Assembly (NCBI GenBank): GCA_005406025.1
Contig: BGZK01000886.1
Location: forward strand, 1 to 64,000
Reading direction: 5' to 3'
DNA from: Eumeta japonica
Taxonomy: Eukaryota > Arthropoda > Insecta > Lepidoptera > Psychidae
Length of the DNA: 64,000 nucleotides
This document shows, one piece after another, positions 1-9,480 of the stretch. Numbering within the stretch: position 1 is the stretch's first letter; the number at the start of each line of letters is the position of its first letter. The position numbers and the translations under genes are program-made. The notes under the pieces were generated by a model that made no database searches, had not been told where the DNA came from, and saw only the letters and a program-made list of their open reading frames with translations.

Positions 1-1169
1 TAGCGACATATAATTGACATTGCCAGTAAAAAATATTTTACATAGAATGAATGCTCATGAATTATTTATTGATTTATTTGTTGCAACAATACTTTTCACC
101 TAACTATTGTTCTCTTTGATTTTGTTGGCATAAACAATTTTTTAAAACAACTCAATAAAAAATAATCTAAGAGATTTAGGTTCAAAGAACAGAGTGGCTA
201 ATGCATCATGCCTCTTCTTCCAAAGCAGTGATTTTTTAAATCTTTGATTAGGGGCCATTATCATAATAGCGAGAGAGAACCCCATGAAACTGATACCGTC
301 ACATATCTCAATAAGACATACCTAAAGGTCAGTGGCCAAATTTATTTTCACTGTGTTCGCAAAACAATTTGAATCCTTTACTTGAAAAATCTCAATATAA
401 ACATACCAATGAATAACCAGATTAAGACATGTTTGGTTATCGTATTGGTAGTAAATGTCCTCCCACTCAATTAATCTATTTGATCGTTCACCTGGACCAT
501 GCTCGTGTATGAGTTTGAAGATGAATTATATAGGATGACTATTTTAGTCAATATATGGTAACTGGAATACTCTTTATCTAATTATAAATAATTTACTTTA
601 ATCAAACATGATTTTGCATATAATTATGAAATATTTATAAAAAATTATTTCAAATATGCTTCAATTTTAAGTTAAAAGTAGTATTTTTGCAAGTTATCAA
701 AACTTACCGATACAAATTATTTTGCTTAGATAGTCTTTGTTTTTCTGAATTTGGTATAAAATTATAAAGACTTAATACAATCTAGTGGCTTTTTTTACAG
801 TTTTGTGCTATTACATTATAACCACATAGAAAATATTATTCTTATTAAACTTCTATCTGATTTCCTTCAAAATTGCAAATCACAAAAAAGACTACAATAA
901 ACTGATAAATCTTCGTTAGAATTGTATCACTATTGGAAAAAAAAATTATAATTTGATGATTTAAATTTCACATACAAATCAAATATAATTTAATCAAAAT
1001 GTAAGCATAGTATAGTGAAGCAAACTTCATGGTCAGTAATGAACTATGTTGACACTCGTTATCTTAAAAGCTTTGCTTATCACAAAATCCAGTTGACTCA
1101 CACCCATAAATTTGAAGCATATTCAGCAAAACTGATATAAGCTATGAGCATAACTGTTATCCTAATATA
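1..1169. other. AT-rich non-coding DNA
   Basis: No open frame with protein-like composition, no RNA gene and no transposon end was recognised on either strand. If the cnk gene further right continues leftwards on the minus strand, this could be intron or downstream DNA, but no PDZ or PH domain exon was seen here. Confidence 0.5.
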
Positions 1170-2385
1170 TAGGGTCGGGGAATTTTTTCCTATTTTATAT
1201 ACAAATCCAAACTTTTCATCATACTTTATTTATATTTAATTTATTATGTATATACATATATATATGCCATTCTGTTCAACAAGTTGTTGCTATTTTGTAG
1301 ATAATGACATAATGACATAATCCCATTACTGTAGAAAAATTTGGATCTCTGATCAAAAACTGCAACAAGTAGTTTTGACAGTTTTCTGTTGATCTTAACC
1401 TAACATTACCAAAAATTTGAGAGACCAAAATAGGTGAAGGGCTTGCTGACAATGCAAGGTCAAAGCTATATGGTGGATGCATTAACACTTCCTAACCTAA
1501 CTCTCAATATTTGCTGAGTGGTTAAAGATGTGTGTGGTCTTGCATTACAATGGTGAAAAACCACACTTATTGTTGATCAATTCCAGCCGTTTTTTCTTTA
1601 CTTCTTGCTTGAGTCTCATCAGCTTTTGACAGTAGATATCCAAATTGGTGGTTTTCCCTGACTGTAAAAGCTCATCAGAATAATGCTCATCCAATCCCAC
1701 CATAAATATAGGAACAACTTATTGCAAATTAATCTGTTTTCGTTGTAATCTATGGACTTTTCTTGATTTTTGACCATAATCTTTTCCGCACATTCTTATA
1801 ATAAGTTAATCCATTTTTCATTACCAGTGATCAATCTTTTCAAAACGGTTTGTTTTCATTACGCTTCAATAGAGAATCACAAATGAGTACATGATTTATT
1901 AGACTTCTTTCAGTGAGCTTTTTGTATATCTAGCTTTTTCAAATGGATCAAAACTGTTTTGTGGTCAATCTACAACTCTTCAACTATGTCGTAAGAACTG
2001 ATATGCCGATCTTCTTTTCCAAAATGACATCGACTTTATCCATAAAAGGTCGACTAAAGCGAGGTTCATCTTTGACATCAAAATTACCAGACTGAAAACG
2101 CTTTGAACCAGTTTTGTGCTACCATTTACCGATACTGCATTAGGTCCATAAACACATTTTTTATCTCAGATTATGTCGCATTTTTTCCTTTTCACTTCAA
2201 AATGTATAATGGATCGAATTTCTACTTTAGATTCTCATTTTGGTGGACAGAAAGACTATAGAAAAATGGTGGAACACTATTTTACTTTTTATTTTTCTTT
2301 TTAAAATGTATGTAATCTATTTAATGGTAAACCAAAGCGATTTTACTGTAACTTTTCTTATAAAATTTGAAAAATTCTCTACATT
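1170..2385 (-). mobile_element. mariner-family transposon, decayed (copy A)
   Basis: A Tc1/mariner element reading on the minus strand and about full length (roughly 1.2 kb). The left end TAGGGTCGGGGAATTTTTT follows a TA and matches the better-preserved copy at 55703-56951; the right terminal repeat (near 2372-2385) is eroded. Translating the minus strand in pieces gives mariner transposase landmarks: the N-terminal block, SGNFDVKDEPR-like text, a remnant of the DTWVP linker region, and the catalytic-region motif MHPPYSFDLA (family form SPDLAPSD) near 1450-1490. Frameshifts and stops are numerous, so no transposase can be made. This copy keeps the ancestral sequence at the site where copies C and D carry an inverted duplication, which makes it useful as an outgroup. 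Confidence 0.85.
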
Positions 2386-3370
2386 TTACACCACTAAGTA
2401 TTTTTAAAACATTAAAAGTGCTAATATAATTGAAATACTCAAGTAAATTCAAATGTAATGGTGCTTTTAATTTCTCTTCATAATACCAAATTTATATATT
2501 ATTAATTTGATAATTAACTTAATATATTTAGAAGAATATATTGATATTTAAGTTAATACACTTATTCTCTTTTAATTGGAAGCTTTTACTCAAAATTAAA
2601 ATTTGTGAATTGTTACATTCTATAGGCCAACCTAAAATGCCTTGCTATTTATAAATTTAAAGCTAAATAAAATAAATACATATATCTTTCCAAGATCTAG
2701 TATTTCAAAATATAGCTAGCTATCTACGCATATCTCTACAAAAATCAAAAATATTCATTTAAATGTTATTATCTAACAAGAAAGTGTTATTTTGTGCTTT
2801 AACACAAGAAACCATAGGATTTATTTTCAAGATTTCTCAATACCATAGTCATCAAGCTCACATTTACATCAAATCTAAAGTAAATCTGCCTCGAATTTCA
2901 TGAAATCATCTTACTTAATCAACTGATTTAATTTTTTTGGGAAGTTGTGGCACTGACCACTTGTTTCTCTACACCAATTGTCACTCAACAAACCAGTTTA
3001 TAGTCTTGCAACTGATTACTGATGGTCATAACAAAAAGTGTTCTGTTTCGAAAAATATTAAATAAGTATTTACCAAAATCTAATCAGTCCCAATATTCAA
3101 AACCTTCATTGAAAGCCCATAACCCATTGTAATTGCTAATAATAATCGAGGAATGTTAAAGAAAATTTTCAAATAGCATTTTCTTATCACCTACATATTG
3201 TTGGTGCCTGTCAATTTCATCGGAGATTTTCAGAACATTGCATACTGGTGGATTTCTTCAATTTAGGTGAGCATGAGCATGTAACATCAATGATTATTTG
3301 TAAGATGTGGTTTTGCATTTATTTTAGACACATTAGACGCAAAGTTTAATCCTATACATCTATTAGGGTT
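2386..3370. other. AT-rich non-coding DNA
   Basis: Nothing supportable was seen on either strand; no repeat family recognised elsewhere in the window matches it. Confidence 0.5.
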
Positions 3371-3375
3371 TAATA

Positions 3376-3413
3376 ATTGACTTATAAATGTGGATTTACA
3401 TTTATAAGTCAAT
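3376..3413. repeat. Perfect hairpin, 16-bp arms
   Basis: ATTGACTTATAAATGT (3376-3391) is followed after six bases (ggattt) by its exact reverse complement (3398-3413). One of a set of short-spacer perfect inverted repeats in this window. Confidence 0.9.
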
Positions 3414-3424
3414 TGTGAAAACTG

Positions 3425-3960
3425 CTAAGCAGTACTATTTATTTTTATAGCACTGTCTCTAAGCGTTGTGTACTCGGTGCACTTGCTCAATAGTGGAGTG
3501 CGAATTGTGAAATTCAAACTGATGTGTAGGGATATTTTGTTAATAGCAGTTTTGAGGGGTAAACCAGCACGCAAGTCACCATGAAGTGGGTTGTCACTTC
3601 TGCGATGGACAGTCTCAACTCTTGAGGTATCACCAGTACATTGCCAGCCTTGGATAGAAGTAGGATGTATTAAAAGAGGAAGTGGGCTGGTGGAGGGGAG
3701 AATGAGCTGAAGGAAGGGGAGGAAATGATGGAGGATTGGGCCACTGGAACTCTCACCCATCAAACGATATAGACAACAGCAGAAACAGCTACTTCATGTC
3801 TGTATTCGGGAGAGTGTGAAATTTCTCCATTCGAGTTGGTCCATTAAGCTGCAGCCAAGTTGACCACAGCATGGCTATACCACATGCCTTTAGGCAACTA
3901 GGAAAATCTTCTCCGAACTTAGTCAAACAAGCATTAAGCTAATCGATGATAGGATGAAGC
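3425..3960 (-). repeat. Dispersed SINE-like repeat, copy 1
   Basis: The minus-strand sequence is GC-richer than its surroundings. It contains TGATGGGTGAGAGTTCCAG, a pyrimidine-rich stretch and a tail GTCCATCGCAGAAGTGAC...TTCATGGTGACTTGC...GTTTACCCCTC. The tail reappears in the other orientation at 28262-28425. The tail resembles the GTCCATGG...CACTTACCATCAGG...GTTTGCC 3' module that is widespread in moth SINE/LINE elements; that comparison is from memory. A 112-codon open frame on the minus strand is low-complexity (Pro/Ser/Leu) and lies wholly within the repeat, so I do not treat it as a gene. Confidence 0.55.
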
Positions 3961-5421
3961 TGGTGGAGTGTCTTTCTTGCTTTTATAAGTCCTTATGATT
4001 TCAAATATCTTATTTTGATTTGTATTTATAAAAGTAACAAGAATAGCATTAAGTAGACAAACAGTTATTACACATTTTCAGGTAAATTTTAAAATGTTGG
4101 GCATGATTAAATCAAAACTTAGTGCCCTTTTTGATTTTACATGCTTTATTTGAACTGTTACTTAGGAGACAAGGGTTTCATGTGGAAGCAAACTTGGAGA
4201 TCCTAAAGCAATATGTCGCCTAGTTGCAATCAAACAAATGTATCTATATTTGGTTTGAATATATTTTCAAAGTAGGTTTCAAATACCACCTTGTTACTGC
4301 ATCTGCTCTTCCTATGAGGATAAAAATTTCAAAGGAAAGAAAGCATTTTCGAATTTTGGGAATGATTTATTGCAATCCTATTTGTAATAACTTAAAATTT
4401 ACAAACAGAAACATTAAGGGTGATTCCACTATGAAATTCAGCAGTACAATTTAATATTGCGATTTCTTCAAAAACACATTCATCTGAACAAGCTCATAAG
4501 TTTCAGGAATCTAAATAAAAACTATTTCAAATGTTGTAAAGTGATAAGATCATGTCAAACAATTCATTTGTTATTACAAATAATAAACTACTCAATCTTT
4601 ACCTTGAACAATATCTTTCATTCAAATTAAACGATTTCAATAGAATTTGCAGTATTCAAAAGAAATAACGAAACACAAAATTTTTTTGAAATTACTAAAT
4701 TAAGTAAGTGAAATATTTTGTACATCACTAGAACATTTATATGGAACACACATGAATTTTCACATATATAATAAGTCACATATGCATTATTTAAAGGATT
4801 GTGAAAGAAAAACTATATTAATTATGAAATTAATTTGAGAGTAACCACTAAATACACTGTTTCTTTGTATTGATATTACAACATAGATCTCAAGAAACAT
4901 AACACATTACATACAAAGAAATTACACACTCATACAAAGATATACTATTTTCATATCATGCATTAATTTTATATGTACTAATATCCACCCACACAAGTTC
5001 CACTACAAGGCCTAAATTTCTAAAATGAGATAAAACATCAATAAACTTATAATACATATAATGATACATTCTACAAGATTATCATTGAATGTACAACCAT
5101 CTAAAAAACTGCAATCGATAAACTGGCAGCATAATGGTATAGTTACTACAAAACATCATCTGCATCTGTGTAAGCATAAATTGGTATTTCTAAAAGAAAT
5201 GAATCACATATATTCGAAAGAGATGCATATAATAATTTGATGAGAACAAAGTGATCTATATATGACTAAGCAAAGCATTTTATGTGTAAAATTATTTATT
5301 TGCCAAATTTACTAACTCGCATAACATTATGACTAATTGTAATTTTTGATTACTGTCATTCTGAATCAGAGAATGTCAATGTTATTTGCCAAATATTAAA
5401 TCAACAAAACATGTAAAAGAC
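3961..5421. other. AT-rich DNA, probable cnk intron 3
   Basis: It follows the donor of cnk exon 3 on the minus strand. I looked for the remainder of the CRIC domain and for a PDZ exon and found neither. It holds no recognised repeat. Confidence 0.35.
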
Positions 5422-5597
5422 CTGTTTAACAGTAGGACGAGAGGTTTGACAGCAGCAATGAGACGTACACCCCACTCAAAAGTACGGGTCTCGAAGCTTC
5501 ACACCATCGTGGACGTGTGCATCAAGCTGTACAGGAACGGGCCGCTACTGACAACCTCAGTGATAGCTGCTGAACATTCTCTGTGCAGCTCGTAATG
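5422..5597 (-). CDS. cnk: cnk exon 3 (start of CRIC domain), frame-broken
   Basis: On the minus strand an acceptor (...ttattag, 5600-5598) leads into HYELHRE, then after a 2-base gap ENVQQLSLRLSVAARS, then after a missing C at about 5535 LYSLMHTSTMV, a TGA (5501-5499), and finally SFETRT...VRLIAAVKPLVLLLNR ending at AACAG/GT (5422/5421). This order, an HYELDRENxQ start followed by RLS...ARSLY, ETRT and AAVKPL, is the beginning of the CRIC domain of connector enhancer of KSR, the scaffold that links Ras, RAF and KSR at the membrane. GC at third codon positions is high, unlike the surroundings. The open frame on the opposite strand (5386-5595) is an antisense shadow. The frame is restored only by assuming two small indels plus one stop change, so this is either a dead copy or an assembly error. 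Confidence 0.75.
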
Positions 5598-5893
5598 CTA
5601 ATAACAAACCATATCTTTTAGACAGTAGATGTAAATATTCATGTTGTAAATATAGGCATAATATGTAAATTAAGGACATCTAATGCAATTTTCACTCATT
5701 ATTGATTTTTGTAATAAGATGCAACATAAGAAACAAGAGCACACAGTATTTCAATGATAATTTGCATATTGATTGACATAAATATTAAAATGAATACCAT
5801 TGCAACCACAATTCAGTAATATTCATAACAAAACTTGAGATATCTCAAACATCTATTCTACACATAACATCTCAGGGTGCAACTTTGAGAATA

Positions 5894-6394
5894 CAGTAAA
5901 CTCCCTGCTTGTCCAAATCACATTGATCCAATATCCTCTTTATCTGAAGAAATTTTTTCTGATTTTTTTTCTTTGTTCCCATCTTTAAAAATATATACAT
6001 AAAAACCAATATCTAATAGGTGTTAAACAGCCTAACATAATGTACACCTCACCCCCACCCACCTAATACCATCGTGACTCATTACTTATTTGCCTCATAT
6101 ACCTCTTCATATATGTACATACTCTTAACCACGTAAATTATGCGTTCATATTGGTACTGTTCTGACGCATCGCTCGTTCGAGCCGCAGCTACCATGAAAG
6201 TTAATACGCTGTTGCAACATGTAGGCTTATTCAAAACCATATCTATAGCATTCTACACACAAGTGTTTCACAATCACTTCGCAGTATTGATGCACCTGGT
6301 GTTTCACACAGGAAAACAGGGACTTTGTTCATCCGAAATTTACGTTATCCCAACCGACACGTCCCAACCATTTCAGATAAACAGAAGTTTACTG
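5894..6394. mobile_element. Pogo/Tigger-like MITE, about 500 bp
   Basis: The left end CAGTAAACTCCCTGCTTGTC and the reverse complement of the right end CAGTAAACTTCTGTTTATCT are alike, and each is flanked by TA (5892-5893 and 6395-6396), the target duplication of Tc1/mariner/pogo elements. The CAGT start and the TTATCCGAAAT-like subterminal sequence fit pogo/Tigger non-autonomous elements. The 90-codon open frame at 6140-6412 runs across its right end and is therefore not a host gene. Confidence 0.7.
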
Positions 6395-7183
6395 TATGTT
6401 AATAGTGATTAACCAACAAACTAAGATAATTTGGAGACCAAAAAATATCAACTTTATAATAATTAGCAATACTATTGTATTACTAAAGAACTAAAACCTC
6501 TATCAAAAGGCTAAAAATATGTCATGAAGACAACGTCATAAGCCTACACATAATGTAGAAAATTCAGTAATGAAATGCAAAATTATCCATAGAACATATA
6601 TAGATAAAGTATAAACCTCCTATTATGAAATTCTAGCTAGAGTAACTCAATTTATGAAACATAGATATTATTTCAAATCCATTGGTTGACATTACTGGAA
6701 TTTCACTCTCAAATTATTTAAATTTTTTGAGATTAAACACTCATCCTTAACGTATTGTAGACTCCAAGAACATTTTCAACCAACAATATATTTCTAAAAA
6801 GATATCTGCACCTAGTGTATTCTTTTGTTTAATGATTTACCAAGTAATTATCTTATATATACTTATAAAACTTGATATAAAATGCCATACAATGTGTATT
6901 TGTGCAAATTCTCTGAATTTAAAAACTATATTCCATAAAAGTATTTGTTATGAAAGAAACTCAAATATTTAATTTTCTAGTAAAAAAAAATTATGACAAA
7001 TTTGTGAAAATCCTTTATACAGTTAATATTAAAATGCATTAATATTTGAGTAATTGAAAAAAATAAAGCAAATAGGTATGTAAAGAATACAACAAAAAGT
7101 TCAATTCAAACTTAAAAACATTATTTCAAGATTATATTCAACCAATCTAATAACAATACTAACTTACAGTTGTTAAATACATA

Positions 7184-7663
7184 CAGTGGGATTCTCAATA
7201 ACTCAATGTCATGGTAAAAATTGAGTTAACGAAGTTTTTTTGACTTAACAAGAACTTTCGAGATACATATGACTGTGTCCACAAGAACAAACATAACATA
7301 CACAGCTGTGTTACTTGAAAGTTTCATGATGTATTCATTCATTGCACGCGGTACAAGACAACAACAATACATTAGAAGACCACCCAACATTCATTTTGAA
7401 TTTATTACTAATATTTCGGGAATTCCAAGTAAGACGTCATTATATTTTATCAACTATGATTTACGGAGTCGTCCTTTTGAAATTCAAGTTATAGAGTAAA
7501 ATATGTATTATCAATACTGTGAGAAAATAATATTTGTTCGAAGTTACAAAGTCTAAATAATTCGAGATACCACGTATTTAGATTCATCGGAAGTAAGTGC
7601 ATTCTTTTTCGACTTACTTTAGGATTTCCACTTAACGAGGTTCGAGTTATTGAGATTTCACTG
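7184..7663. mobile_element. Pogo/Tigger-like MITE, 480 bp
   Basis: The left end CAGTGGGATTCTCAATAACT mirrors the right end, whose reverse complement is CAGTGAAATCTCAATAACTC; both abut TA (7182-7183 and 7664-7665). The interior repeats pieces of the TIR (GAGTTAACGAAG, CTTAACGAGGTTCGAGTT). No transposase remains. It sits 83 bp from cnk exon 2 inside intron 2. The open frame at 7269-7499 is a chance frame within it. Confidence 0.8.
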
Positions 7664-7746
7664 TATAACGTTTTAGATTTGCACTTTAACCATAAAGTAC
7701 AAAAAATTGTAATGAATAAGATATAGAAAATAAAAACAATCACTTC

Positions 7747-7902
7747 AAAATTTCGCGTCTTGCCTCTGAGCAACAACTCTGATGACCAATAATTTGCACG
7801 CCCAATGCTTCCAGATCGTCGCATCGCATTGCCAGCAAACGGACGCCGTTCAGCCGCGCGTTTCCAGCATAGCAATATAGCCATCCACTGCACCTCCCAA
7901 TC
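7747..7902 (-). CDS. cnk: cnk exon 2 (most of the SAM domain), frame-broken
   Basis: The acceptor TGATGCAG (AG at 7904-7903) is followed on the minus strand by LGGAVDGYIAMLETRG, then with one C restored at about 7853 LNGVRLLAMRCDDLEALGV and IGHQ. With one G restored at about 7778 and one A removed at about 7767 it continues ELLLEA, and ends in RNF just before exon 3's HYEL. NG-x-x-LL, DDLEALG and IGHQ are textbook SAM-domain positions, and together with exon 1 they best fit connector enhancer of KSR. SAM is used for complex assembly in Ras/MAPK signalling at the membrane. Three frame breaks within about 90 bases coexist with an intact hydrophobic core. The open minus-strand frame 7911-7489 runs through this exon in the wrong phase. 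Confidence 0.75.
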
Positions 7903-7967
7903 CTGCATCATTACGTTTTAGTACGAAACATAAGTTTTATATTAAAACCGCATCAGACGCTGATTAC
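7903..7967 (-). other. cnk intron 1 (65 bp)
   Basis: A short intron with GTAATC at its 5' end and TGATGCAG at its 3' end on the minus strand. The exon 1 frame joins exon 2 in the SAM frame only if one further G belonged to exon 1 (CGAG/GTAATC), which suggests a missing base at the junction. Confidence 0.6.
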
Positions 7968-8024
7968 TCGAAGCCATTCTGCCACCTGACCCGTAGTCCA
8001 CGATGATATATTAACGTTAGCCAT
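7968..8024 (-). CDS. cnk: cnk exon 1 (start codon and SAM helix 1)
   Basis: ATG at 8024 (minus strand) opens MANVNISSWTTGQVAEWLR, matching the N-terminus of connector enhancer of KSR proteins (MA-x-[IV]-N-[IV]-x-x-W-[ST]-x-x-Q-V-x-x-W-[IL]-[KR]), the first helix of the SAM domain. The start is chosen because this is where the family begins and the context CCAAATGG has A at -3 and G at +4. An upstream ATG 19 nt earlier is out of frame. The exon ends at CGA/GTAATC. GC-rich sequence follows upstream (CCTCGCAGCCGTCC), as expected of a 5' UTR. Confidence 0.75.
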
Positions 8025-9299
8025 TTGGACGGCTGCGAGGCATCTTTTAATTATTCTTCGTTAACTCTACTAAGAGTATCAAACAGTTAATAACAAAATT
8101 GTAAATATACAATCACAACAACCGTATAGCAATCTGTCTAAATGACTGCGATTGTTTTGTATTTGTCAGATCACATATGACGCACAGAAAACTAATGATC
8201 AATGTTATTGAAGTTATTGAATGATTTATCATACATTATTAGAAAGGTTAAATAAACACATTGTATACCTATCGCTAATAATTTAATTTTAAATCTTAAA
8301 AGACAAAATGTCACTTTCATTTTGTTTTATTTTGAAATGATGATATACTTTTTAGTAAACTGAGATAGACTATTAATAATTGCGATACTACAAAGGGTCA
8401 CAGAATATTTATGTAATAAAACAAAACTAAACTATGAACTCAACTAGTCAATAAGGTAATCCATTAACCTAATTATTTATTTGTACAAAACAAAGAACTC
8501 TATTCGCTGCGTGCAATTGCAGCATCAGAAAATACACAAAGTAAAGGCTGTTTAAGGTATTTACTAGAAATCAAAGGTGAGTCAAAAAACAAAAAATCAA
8601 CGTGTCGAGAAATGGCATTGTTTGACTATATTACGAAAAATATGCTCTTCCGGATCCAATAGAAATCAAAAAATAAGGACCAAGATCAGGATAATGATGG
8701 ACGTAGCATCATCAGCTTAAAATAAAATATGTAGGAATCTATTCTATATTTGTATGGGTAAAGAAATTGTCAACAATAAAAATATCAAAGTTTGACTCTT
8801 TTATGATAGTCCATGTTTTAACCGATTTCAAAAAATAGGATGGAGATATTTGCAAACCAAAGAAGGACATGACGTATTTTTTTGGTTCCAAATTAGACTC
8901 AAAAAGTTTTTAATAAATGAAATGTGTGTGTGTGTGTGAGGCACATACGCAAGAAGTGATACAGTGATACTTAAAAAGTAACTAACGAAACAATGAAATT
9001 AATATAGGGTATCAGAGTAGGATAACTATTATCTATTTTTGTATAACACTTATTAAAATGTTATAAAAGAGTAAAATTGTAATAATATTACAATTTTAAA
9101 ATACAAGTATATGTATCACTATCAATACTTTATACAGTTTTAATCTGAGATTAAATTTTCTATCGATTTCTAAAATAATTTAAAATGACCACTATTAATT
9201 TTGAGGGGTGTAATATATTTCAGCGAAACAAAACGCATTACGTAGATATTATTATTATGAAATATACTGATCAAAACATACAAATACCGTGGAGCACTT
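8025..9299. other. AT-rich DNA upstream of cnk
   Basis: Probably 5' UTR intron or promoter-proximal DNA of cnk. It contains a short (TG)n run at about 8921-8938. No coding frame or transposon end was identified. Confidence 0.35.
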
Positions 9300-9480
9300 T
9301 CACGAATGAGTGAGAATATAAATGTTGCACGGTCAGCTGATTCGGAGCCATGGGCGCCGCCATATTGACCTTGGCTGCTTCACCGAGCGCCTTTGACTTT
9401 ACCCATACTTATGCCGGCCCTAACTTTGATCAGATGGAGAGAGATTGTTTTTCCGCGCCCTCAAGTCAGTGATCTAATTT
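9300..9480 (-). promoter_or_regulatory. Candidate cnk promoter / 5' UTR with YY1/PHO-like motif
   Basis: A locally GC-richer block about 1.3 kb upstream of the cnk start codon. On the minus strand it reads GGTCAATATGGCGGCGCCCA, containing ATGGCGGC, the core of the YY1/Pleiohomeotic site that often marks transcription starts of broadly expressed genes. It also contains CAGCTGA and AGGGCGCGG. Whether the ATGs here are translated cannot be told; a short frame (MAAPMAPNQLTVQ) closes soon after. Assignment to cnk is by position and strand only. Confidence 0.35.

Larger units (their letters stand above)
5598..7746 (-). other. cnk intron 2, occupied by two MITEs
   Basis: The interval between cnk exon 3 and exon 2 on the minus strand, about 2.15 kb. 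It contains two related TA-flanked CAGT-type elements (5894-6394 and 7184-7663) and otherwise AT-rich sequence. The exon 2 donor reads AATTTT/GAAGTG where GTAAGTG would be expected, as if one T were missing. Confidence 0.6.

Noticed and set aside
3425..3763. 112-codon minus-strand ORF
   Set aside because: It lies inside a dispersed repeat and is low-complexity Pro/Ser/Leu sequence.
5386..5595. 69-codon plus-strand ORF with some high-GC codons
   Set aside because: It is the antisense of cnk exon 3; the minus strand gives a recognisable CRIC-domain sequence with splice sites.
6140..6412. 90-codon plus-strand ORF
   Set aside because: It runs across the right end of the TA-flanked MITE 5894-6394 and has no motif.
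7489..7911. 140-codon minus-strand ORF
   Set aside because: It crosses cnk exon 2 in the wrong frame, reads through the splice donor into the intron and MITE, and has no domain.
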